DNA of 9,395 bases, taken from contig JAGDBH010000146.1 of the NCBI GenBank assembly GCA_017959135.1, positions 1 through 9,395 on the forward strand, written 5' to 3'. This document shows positions 1 through 5,377 of this stretch, in pieces. Under the pieces are notes generated by a model, which worked only from the letters and a program-made list of their open reading frames with translations, was not told the origin of the DNA and searched no databases. This DNA comes from Succinivibrio sp. Lineage in GTDB: Bacteria > Pseudomonadota > Gammaproteobacteria > Enterobacterales > Succinivibrionaceae. The position numbers and the translations under genes were made by a program. Every line of letters begins with the position of its first letter. Within the stretch, counting starts at the first letter, position 1.

Positions 1-639
1 AAGCGCAATGAAAAGACTGAGAAGGCTGGAAAGCAGTCTCGTCAGGAGGCAAATGAAACTCCACAGCGTCAGCCAAAACAGCAAAGACAGCGTAAGGCTC
101 GCAACAACGCCGCAGAGGATGCTCCAGCAAAAGAGCCTCGTTCTCGTCGTCAGCCAAAGGAATCAGCTCCAAAGGAGGAACGCAATGAGCAGCGTTCATC
201 TGAGCAGACTCCAGCTCCAAAGCCAAGAAGAATCAGTACACCTCCAAAGCCAAAGGCTGCAGAGTCTAAGATTAAGGAAGTAAAGCCTTACAAGACTCCA
301 AAGAGAGAATATACTGAAGAGCAGATGGAACAGGGAAAGGATTTCTCAGTTGACTTCAGCAACATTCCTTCAGGTCGTGATATTCATGAAGACCTTCACA
401 TTGAATACTCAATCAAGGTTGGCGGACTTCGTGATGCAGAATTAAACGGCATCGAGGGAATCTCAGAGCCTACTGTTGATCCTGTTGATTATTCAAACGT
501 TCCTTCAGGAAGAGATTTTGACAAGGGTAATGCTGTAGAAACTTCACCTAGAGCAGGTGGTTTAAACGGTAAGACCTCAAGCGCTGCAACCAAGATTATT
601 GATACCCAGCGTGAGACAGATCCTTTCATTGAGAACTAA
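1..639 (+). CDS. C-terminal part of an unidentified protein with a basic low-complexity tail and two acidic repeats (5' end outside window)
   Basis: Frame 1 is open from the first base to TAA at 637-639, giving 212 visible residues, so the start lies outside the window. Residues 1 to about 105 are rich in K, R, Q, E, P and A, with runs such as QRQPKQQRQRKAR and APKPRR, and are probably disordered and nucleic-acid or RNA binding. The last ~100 residues are more acidic and hold two related 27-residue units, V117-L143 and V162-L188. Both begin VD(F/Y)SN(I/V)PSGRD and end GGL. Basic tails like the first half occur on DEAD-box RNA helicases, RNase E-type scaffolds and other RNA-binding proteins, but no catalytic domain is visible, so I do not assign a family. 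Codon use (AAG, CCA, GCT, CGT) matches the neighbouring genes, which supports this frame over the shorter overlapping ATG frame at 8-283. A strong terminator follows 22 bases after the stop. Confidence 0.8.
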   Translation, partial: KRNEKTEKAGKQSRQEANETPQRQPKQQRQRKARNNAAEDAPAKEPRSRRQPKESAPKEERNEQRSSEQTPAPKPRRISTPPKPKAAESKIKEVKPYKTPKREYTEEQMEQGKDFSVDFSNIPSGRDIHEDLHIEYSIKVGGLRDAELNGIEGISEPTVDPVDYSNVPSGRDFDKGNAVETSPRAGGLNGKTSSAATKIIDTQRETDPFIEN

Positions 640-661
640 CGTTTAATATAGAATACAGATT

Positions 662-693
662 AAAGCCGGTAAGTAAAATTACCGGCTTTTTTT
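662..693 (+). terminator. Rho-independent terminator after the first gene
   Basis: An 11-bp perfect stem, AAAGCCGGTAA (662-672) with TTACCGGCTTT (679-689), closes a 6-base loop and runs straight into T residues up to 693. It lies 22 bases after the TAA of the upstream gene. It separates that gene from the next transcription unit, which has its own promoter candidate. Confidence 0.93.
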
Positions 694-741
694 GTGTTAG
701 TATTTTTTTCAGTTTTTTTTAATATAATCAAATGATTTTCT

Positions 742-770
742 TTGAAACAAGAACCTTGTTTAAGAATAAT
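742..770 (+). promoter_or_regulatory. Candidate sigma70 promoter with a dyad in the spacer
   Basis: TTGAAA (742-747), a 17-base spacer and AATAAT (765-770) form a plausible sigma70 promoter about 48 bases upstream of the ATG at 818. The spacer carries a perfect 7-bp inverted repeat, AAACAAG (745-751) and CTTGTTT (755-761), separated by AAC. It overlaps the end of the -35 box and would be a natural operator position. Closer to the gene, CTCAT (794-798) and ATGAG (805-809) could form a weak hairpin over the left edge of the ribosome binding site. This is read from sequence only. Confidence 0.5.
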
Positions 771-817
771 ATTTTATTTTGCACTAGACTTAACTCATAG
801 TTTAATGAGGGGTGGCC

Positions 818-2695
818 ATGGATAAGTCTCTATTACCTAACATATATGAATTCATTTCCAAAACATACCCTTTCTCTCAATTGAGTGAACTTGAGAAAGA
901 TGCTACTGCAACCAAGATTCAGATTACCTATCATTCCCCAGGAGATGTGCTTGAGGATGAAACTCTGGCAGGTGCCGGCCTGTTCATGGTTAGAGCCGGT
1001 GTAGTTGAAACCAGATATAAGAATGACGGCTCACTAAGAGGAAGATTCAGTGTTGGTGATACCTTCGGTTTCACTCAGATGGATAAGGAAGGAAAGAGTG
1101 ACTATAAGGCTGTTTTCCTTGAAAATACCCTTCTCTATCTTCTTCCAAGAACAGTTCTTCACTATTTAATTGAGAAAAATAAGGCTGTAGGCGATTACTT
1201 TGACTCAAAAGAGTGGGTTCGTCTATCCTCATCTCATAACTACGCTGATGAAATCTCAGAAGAGGAAAAACAGTCATCCACCTTTAAATCTATTGATTCT
1301 GTCTGCAATCACGACCTTGCAATCGTAACTCCTTCAACATCTATTGTTGATACAGCAATCAAGCTTGGCGAACACAATGCTGATATGGCGGTGGTTATTG
1401 AATATGACGAGCTTAAAGGTGTGGTTACCAAATCAGATATCACTCTTAAGGCTGTTGCCAAGAGTATGGATATCAATTCTCCTATTAACGAAATCATGAC
1501 CAGAAACATCATGACCATCGATGCAAATCAGTCTGTATACGACGCTTTAGAAATGATGGTTATGTACGACATTAAAAACATTCCGGTCATGAAAAACAAC
1601 AAGGTATTCGGTACAGTTTCAACCACCAGTCTGCTTCAGAATTCTCAGCTTCAGACAGTTTACCTGTGTCAGGAACTTCAGACAGCAAAGGATGTGAACA
1701 AGATCATTTCCCTGTCAAAACAGAAAAAGGAAATCTTCGAAACTCTGGTAACAACCAACGTTAAGCCTCACACCATTCAGAAGGTTATGAGTCATATTGC
1801 AGACAACTTTGCTCAGGCTTTTGTACGAATCGCAGAAGATCAGCTGGGACGTGCTCCTGTTGACTATGCATTCGTTGCAGCTGGTTCTCAGGCTCGTTCA
1901 GAGGTTCAGTTCCTGTCAGATCAGGATAACTGCATCATTACCAAGACCGAGCTTACAGACGAACAGAGAGAATATTTTGTAAAGCTGGCTAAATTTGTAA
2001 CCGAAAATCTTGATAAGTGTGGATACCCACTGTGTGACGGAAATTTCATGGCATCAAATCCTCGCTGGGTAGCAAGTCTTGATACATGGAAGTCATACTA
2101 CACCAAGTGGATTTCAGATACAGACCAGGATGCTATTCTTTCAAGCTCTGTATTTTTAGATATGAGATGTCTTTACGGTCATACCCTGCTGGTAAAACAG
2201 TTGCGTATGCATCTGATAGAAACAGCAAAGAACAACAGCCGCTTTATGGCAACTCTGATGAATATATCATCAGCAGTATCACCTCCTGTAGGTACTTTCA
2301 GACAGTTTGTTCTTACAAAGGACGGAGACAACAAACCATATCTGAATATCAAGAAACAGGCTATCAATCTGATTATTGAAATGGCTCGACTATACGGTAT
2401 CTGCGCACAGACAGACACCACTGATACCTACGAAAGATTAAAGGCTGCAGTTAAGGCAGATCTGTTAAAGGAAGAAGACTATAAAGAGCTTTCAGAGGCT
2501 TATACCTTCCTAAATAGCGTACGATTCAATCACCAGCTTAAGTCCATGAAAAACGGAGAAAAACTCTCTAATAACATTGTTCCTAATGATTTAAGCCAGT
2601 TTGAAAGAAACCACCTAAGAGATGCATTCCAGATTATTGCTAAGCATCAGAAGGGTGCTCTGTTCAGATTCTCAGGAGGACGCGGAGTTCTATAA
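818..2695 (+). CDS. Cyclic-nucleotide-binding/CBS/DUF294 nucleotidyltransferase-like signalling protein
   Basis: Probable cytoplasmic sensor-transducer of 625 residues; the reaction and ligand are unknown. Domains in order: a CRP-like cNMP-binding fold (~10-130); two CBS motifs (~155-215 and ~225-280, the second opening IMTRNIMTIDANQSVYDALEMM), usually adenosine-nucleotide sensors; a DUF294/GlnD-like nucleotidyltransferase with GSQARSEVQFLSDQDN at 356-371, where the DQD aspartates would hold metal; and a helical DUF294 C-terminal domain (~480-620). Length and order match the known cNMP-CBS-DUF294 architecture. I chose ATG 818 because AGGGG (808-812) lies 5 bases before it; the in-frame GTG at 812 overlaps that site. 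The phosphate-binding cassette of the cNMP fold looks degenerate (FGFTQ...SDYKA instead of FGE...RSA), so cAMP binding is doubtful. The stop overlaps the next start as TAATG, implying translational coupling to the exonuclease. By analogy with GlnD, it may modify a protein partner, but this is inference. Confidence 0.9.
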   Translation: MDKSLLPNIYEFISKTYPFSQLSELEKDATATKIQITYHSPGDVLEDETLAGAGLFMVRAGVVETRYKNDGSLRGRFSVGDTFGFTQMDKEGKSDYKAVFLENTLLYLLPRTVLHYLIEKNKAVGDYFDSKEWVRLSSSHNYADEISEEEKQSSTFKSIDSVCNHDLAIVTPSTSIVDTAIKLGEHNADMAVVIEYDELKGVVTKSDITLKAVAKSMDINSPINEIMTRNIMTIDANQSVYDALEMMVMYDIKNIPVMKNNKVFGTVSTTSLLQNSQLQTVYLCQELQTAKDVNKIISLSKQKKEIFETLVTTNVKPHTIQKVMSHIADNFAQAFVRIAEDQLGRAPVDYAFVAAGSQARSEVQFLSDQDNCIITKTELTDEQREYFVKLAKFVTENLDKCGYPLCDGNFMASNPRWVASLDTWKSYYTKWISDTDQDAILSSSVFLDMRCLYGHTLLVKQLRMHLIETAKNNSRFMATLMNISSAVSPPVGTFRQFVLTKDGDNKPYLNIKKQAINLIIEMARLYGICAQTDTTDTYERLKAAVKADLLKEEDYKELSEAYTFLNSVRFNHQLKSMKNGEKLSNNIVPNDLSQFERNHLRDAFQIIAKHQKGALFRFSGGRGVL

Positions 2696-3393
2696 TGGAA
2701 ATCTTAAAGCTATTTGACAGGATCGAGAAGTACCGTAAACAGTGTAAGAAATTCCTGTCATCATCAAGATGTACAGAGGAAATAAGACCGTTTTATGAGA
2801 GGGAACTTCCTTCTTCAGATAGCTTTATTGATCAGTGCAAATTTACCTCAATTGACTTTGAAACCACCGGAGTCGATCCTACTGACAATTACATTCTGTC
2901 TATAGGCGGAATCGGTCTTGTTAAAAATTCAATTGATTTCAATACATCATTTCATTATTTCGTTAACAATTCCAAATACATCAAAAAAGACTCAGCTGTT
3001 ATCAACCAGATCACACCTGAACAGCTAATTAACGGAAAGGATCCTGTTGTTGCTGTAATTGAGCTTTTAGATAAAATCTCAGGCGGACTTGTTCTTGTTC
3101 ACTGCAAATATATTGAGATGAATTTCATTAAAAAGACATTAGGTCTTGAGGAAAAAGATCCTCTGCCATTTATTGTCTTTGACACTATGTCAATTGAAAA
3201 GAATCTAAGACGCAATGAACCAAATCCTGATGTAAGACTTGTTTCCATCAGAGAAAAAAGAGGATTCCCTGCATATGAAGCACATAATGCCCTGGTTGAT
3301 AGTCTTGCTACTGCAGAAGTATTCCTTGCTCAGCTTAAGGATCTGTTTGGAAACAAAAGAGCTACAGTAGGACCTGTAGCTGAAAGATCTTAG
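2695..3393 (+). CDS. DnaQ-like (DEDDh) 3'-5' exonuclease
   Basis: This 232-residue protein has a DnaQ/PolC-type exonuclease fold and would remove nucleotides from DNA or RNA 3' ends using two metal ions. Exo I is FTSIDFETTGVDP, with D54 and E56. Exo III is AHNALVDSLATAEVF, with H197 and D202, placing it in the DEDDh class. Exo II is VHCKYIEMNFI at 135-145, where the usual aspartate is replaced by E141. I recall E at this site in gammaproteobacterial relatives, so it may be a subfamily trait. The ~45 residues before Exo I are a basic/acidic helical extension of unknown role. The ATG overlaps the stop of the DUF294 gene by one base (TAATG), with GGAG at 2684-2687 seven bases upstream and AGGAGG at 2674-2679 further back. 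Translational coupling suggests that the two proteins act together. It is not the replicative DnaQ by context, and no DNA-polymerase gene is nearby. Confidence 0.88.
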   Translation: MEILKLFDRIEKYRKQCKKFLSSSRCTEEIRPFYERELPSSDSFIDQCKFTSIDFETTGVDPTDNYILSIGGIGLVKNSIDFNTSFHYFVNNSKYIKKDSAVINQITPEQLINGKDPVVAVIELLDKISGGLVLVHCKYIEMNFIKKTLGLEEKDPLPFIVFDTMSIEKNLRRNEPNPDVRLVSIREKRGFPAYEAHNALVDSLATAEVFLAQLKDLFGNKRATVGPVAERS

Positions 3394-3424
3394 TTAACAA
3401 ACAACAAAAGGAATTGAAATCTTT

Positions 3425-3451
3425 AACTGCGCCTCTGTGGCGCAGTTTTTT
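3425..3451 (+). terminator. Rho-independent terminator after the exonuclease gene
   Basis: A 9-bp stem, AACTGCGCC (3425-3433) with GGCGCAGTT (3439-3447), has a TCTGT loop and a T run to 3451, about 30 bases after the exonuclease stop. suhB converges from the other side and ends at 3462. On the minus strand the hairpin is followed by AAAGATTTC instead of a T run, so it would terminate suhB transcripts poorly, if at all. Confidence 0.92.
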
Positions 3452-3461
3452 ATTGGAATGA

Positions 3462-4265
3462 TTATTTTAGAATTGCAGGTAGGTTCTGAACATCACAAAC
3501 CTGAAGAAGTGCACGTAGAACCTTTGGATTACCTGAAACTACGTTTCCGCTCTTAACATAGTTTGGCTCGCCCATAAAGTCAGTTACGATACCACCAGCT
3601 TCACGAAGAATTAAATCACCTGCTGAGAAATCCCAAGCCTTTAAGCCCTGCTCTAGATAGCCGTCAAAACGACCACATGCTACATAGCATAGATCTAAGC
3701 TTGCTGCGCCCATACGGCGTACATCAGCACAATTTGAGATTAAACGGGAGAATAGTTCAAGATAAGCATGCATTCTGTCACGATATCTTGTTGGGAAAGC
3801 GGTACCAATAATAGCACCGTCTAATGAATCACGTGTACCAACACGAATTCTGCGGCCATTTAAAAATGCTCCACTTCCACGAGCTGCAGTGAACATCTCG
3901 TTTGCCATTGGATCAAAAACTACACCAATTTCAGTCTTGCCGTTGTGTCTTAAAGCAATTGATACTGCGCAGTGAGGAATACCCTGAACAAAGTTTGTGG
4001 TACCGTCGATTGGATCAATAATCCACTGATATTCTGAATCTGGATTACCCTGAACACCACCTTCCTCTGCAATAACGCCATGGTCTCGGAAAGCCTTTAA
4101 TAAAGTGTCAACGATAACTTTTTCACACTGTTTATCAATGCTTGTAACCAAATCATCTTTATTCTTTGTTGCAACTTCAAAAGTATCTTGCTGGCCAATA
4201 TTGCGTGCAATTAGATTACCAGCAGCACGTGCAGCACGAACTGCAATGTTAAGCATTGGATGCAT
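3462..4265 (-). CDS. suhB: Inositol-1-monophosphatase SuhB
   Basis: Hydrolyses myo-inositol monophosphate in a Mg2+-dependent reaction. In E. coli the same protein also joins the Nus complex in rRNA antitermination. The protein is 267 residues, the same length as E. coli SuhB. Metal-site residues of the family fall at the expected positions: AEEGG (E67), WIIDPIDGTTNF (D84, D87, G88, T89) and WDFSAGDLILREAGG (D212). The start ATG has a weak GGAA element about 9 bases upstream, and the MHPMLNIAVRAARAAGN opening fits the family. It lies alone on the minus strand, convergent with the exonuclease unit. In E. coli suhB is autoregulated through its leader; the ~70-base leader here contains only a loose boxA-like stretch (4282-4291). 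Confidence 0.97.
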   Translation of the reverse strand: MHPMLNIAVRAARAAGNLIARNIGQQDTFEVATKNKDDLVTSIDKQCEKVIVDTLLKAFRDHGVIAEEGGVQGNPDSEYQWIIDPIDGTTNFVQGIPHCAVSIALRHNGKTEIGVVFDPMANEMFTAARGSGAFLNGRRIRVGTRDSLDGAIIGTAFPTRYRDRMHAYLELFSRLISNCADVRRMGAASLDLCYVACGRFDGYLEQGLKAWDFSAGDLILREAGGIVTDFMGEPNYVKSGNVVSGNPKVLRALLQVCDVQNLPAILK

Positions 4266-4342
4266 TTTTAAATTCCATTTTTGAAAAAGCGATACACCGA
4301 ACTGAGGATTTTTCCCACATTGGTGCTAAAAAATTTTGACTA

Positions 4343-4372
4343 ATTATAATATAATTTTTTAGAAATTTTGAA
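4343..4372 (-). promoter_or_regulatory. Candidate suhB promoter
   Basis: On the minus strand, TTCAAA (4372-4367) is followed after 18 bases by a perfect TATAAT (4348-4343). This would give a leader of roughly 70 bases before the suhB ATG. The region is so AT-rich that TATAAT-like strings are expected by chance, so support is moderate. Confidence 0.4.
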
Positions 4373-4401
4373 TTTATAAAAAAAAATTACATTACATTCT
4401 G

Positions 4402-4428
4402 TTTCTTCACCTTATTTTTTTGAAGAAA
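4402..4428. repeat. 8-bp inverted repeat in the suhB/lipoprotein intergenic region
   Basis: TTTCTTCA (4402-4409) and TGAAGAAA (4421-4428) are perfect complements around an 11-base T-rich loop. The element lies upstream of the candidate suhB promoter and upstream of the lipoprotein gene on the other strand, so it could be an operator shared by the divergent genes. No regulator can be named. Confidence 0.5.
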
Positions 4429-4434
4429 TCAGAT

Positions 4435-4455
4435 AAAAAAGCCTTTTTGGCTTTT
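4435..4455 (-). terminator. Orphan terminator-like hairpin
   Basis: AAAAGCC (4437-4443) and GGCTTTT (4449-4455) form a 7-bp stem around TTTTT. Read on the minus strand, the hairpin runs into six T residues (4440-4435), as a weak terminator would. No minus-strand gene ends here, because the lipoprotein and ygfB-like genes run the other way. It may block antisense transcription into suhB, end an undetected small RNA, or be fortuitous in an AT-rich spacer. Confidence 0.4.
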
Positions 4456-4489
4456 GGGATTTAGGTTACTTTCGGATTAGAGACTGCAA

Positions 4490-4762
4490 ATGCATAAGAT
4501 TATTCTTGCATTTGGTCTTGTTTTGCTTCTGATTACAGGCTGTACCACGCATAATGATGTGGCAGAGGATCCTGTCAGGGCCGAGCTTTTAAAACCAGCT
4601 CCACCAGAAAAAGCTGAGACAGATGCAGATAAAGAGCAGAACACAGAAGACAAAAACAAAGATAACGAGGAGAGCGAAGGCTTAGCCTACTACCTGACAG
4701 TCGGTGTTGGAGCAGTATTCTATACAGGTCTTTGCGTACTAAACGAGATAGTCAGTCATTAA
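4490..4762 (+). CDS. Small predicted lipoprotein, function unknown
   Basis: I do not recognise this 90-residue protein. The N-terminus (MHKIILAFGLVLLLITGC) is a typical lipoprotein signal peptide, with lipobox LITGC and the acylated cysteine at C18. Residue +2 is threonine, not aspartate, so by the Lol rule the outer membrane is the expected destination. Residues 19-40 are proline/alanine-containing, and 40-64 are a strongly charged, mostly acidic linker (KAETDADKEQ...NEESEG). Residues 65-84 are hydrophobic and glycine-containing (LAYYLTVGVGAVFYTG then LCVL), which could be a second membrane segment or a packing helix. The ribosome binding site is weak (AGAG at 4479-4482). A terminator hairpin starts inside the stop codon. 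Short length is a caution, but a clean lipobox and lack of a better competing frame support a real gene. Confidence 0.75.
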   Translation: MHKIILAFGLVLLLITGCTTHNDVAEDPVRAELLKPAPPEKAETDADKEQNTEDKNKDNEESEGLAYYLTVGVGAVFYTGLCVLNEIVSH

Positions 4763-4794
4763 AGAGAAGTTTTATCTTCTCTTTATACTTTTTT
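4760..4794 (+). terminator. Terminator overlapping the lipoprotein stop codon
   Basis: A 10-bp perfect stem, TAAAGAGAAG (4760-4769) with CTTCTCTTTA (4776-4785), has a TTTTAT loop and is followed by TACTTTTTT. The left arm contains the TAA stop, so a ribosome finishing the lipoprotein would cover it. The ygfB-like gene begins 40 bases after that stop. It therefore depends on readthrough or on a promoter not evident here; TATACT at 4784-4789 is a fair -10, but no -35 is visible. Confidence 0.8.
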
Positions 4795-4801
4795 GGGTTG
4801 A

Positions 4802-5329
4802 ATGAATATGGCAGATAAAGATTTATATACAAAGGTTAAGTCGGATTTAGCAAACGCTGGAATCAATGATGGTCACTTCCAGTGGTATGCTTTGATGCTT
4901 GGTGCGCTGGCAAAAGGCATCACTCCAGGCAACAGAGTATTCAACTCCATCTTTTCAAATCTGTTAAATGACGGAGAACCTCTTCCGGGAGCAGTGGTTG
5001 CTGCTATGACCAATCTTGCTATGGATTGTGAATCAAAGCTTGAGAATGCAGACGAGGATCTGTTTGCAATGCCTGATTCATCCGTGGAAAGGAAAACCAG
5101 ACTTCAGGTTTTAGCAGACCTTTCCTACGGTCTTTCATTAGGATTAAGCATCAATGCCGAAGATGGCACCATGGAAAAGATAAAGGATAAAGATCTTCTG
5201 GCTGATCTTGCAACAATCTCTGAGGTCTCAAGAGTTGATACCGATGCCGATCTTGATGAAGAAGATCTCAAGAATGTTCTTGAGTTTATGCTGGATGTTT
5301 TAACCAAGACCTACCAGAAACACCAGTAA
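4802..5329 (+). CDS. YgfB/YecA (UPF0149) family protein, divergent
   Basis: The 175-residue all-helical, acidic cytoplasmic protein matches the UPF0149 family by layout and by its C-terminal half. RKTRLQVLADLSYGLSLGLS (98-117) aligns with the family's W-x2-G-F-x2-G-L segment. LLADLATISEV followed by an acidic DADLDEEDLKNVLEF (132-162) aligns with the E. coli YgfB L-x-x-I-A-x-L plus D/E-rich helix. It is somewhat shorter than E. coli YgfB (~190). The usual N-terminal E-x-H-G motif and the family tryptophan of the second segment are not obvious, so it is a divergent member. The biochemical role is not assigned from this sequence. ATG codons at 4802 and 4808 are both possible, and neither has a good Shine-Dalgarno sequence. 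It lies downstream of the lipoprotein gene and converges with uvrB. Confidence 0.8.
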   Translation: MNMADKDLYTKVKSDLANAGINDGHFQWYALMLGALAKGITPGNRVFNSIFSNLLNDGEPLPGAVVAAMTNLAMDCESKLENADEDLFAMPDSSVERKTRLQVLADLSYGLSLGLSINAEDGTMEKIKDKDLLADLATISEVSRVDTDADLDEEDLKNVLEFMLDVLTKTYQKHQ

Positions 5330-5340
5330 CCATTTTTATA

Positions 5341-5367
5341 CTGAAACACTCTTAAAGAGTGTTTCAG
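5341..5367. terminator. Hairpin between convergent ygfB-like gene and uvrB
   Basis: CTGAAACACTC (5341-5351) and GAGTGTTTCAG (5357-5367) form an 11-bp perfect stem with a 5-base loop. On the plus strand CTGTATTTTTC follows, a displaced T run; on the minus strand TATAAAAATGG follows, with none. It lies 11 bases after each of the two convergent genes, so it probably serves both, with better termination for the plus strand. Confidence 0.75.
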
Positions 5368-5377
5368 CTGTATTTTT

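Noticed and set aside
8..283. ATG-started 91-codon frame overlapping the first gene
   Set aside because: It lies in another frame of a long open frame that runs from base 1 to 639. Its product is S/Q/R/L-rich shadow sequence, and the 1-639 frame has codon use like the neighbouring genes.
812..817. GTG at 812 as the start of the DUF294 gene
   Set aside because: It overlaps the likely ribosome binding site AGGGG (808-812). ATG 818 has the proper spacing.
1071..1518. Minus-strand frames inside the DUF294 gene
   Set aside because: They are short antisense shadows of a gene with clear domain structure.
4336..4350. Plus-strand TTGACT and TATAAT as a promoter for the lipoprotein
   Set aside because: The two boxes are only 3 bases apart, far from the ~17 needed.
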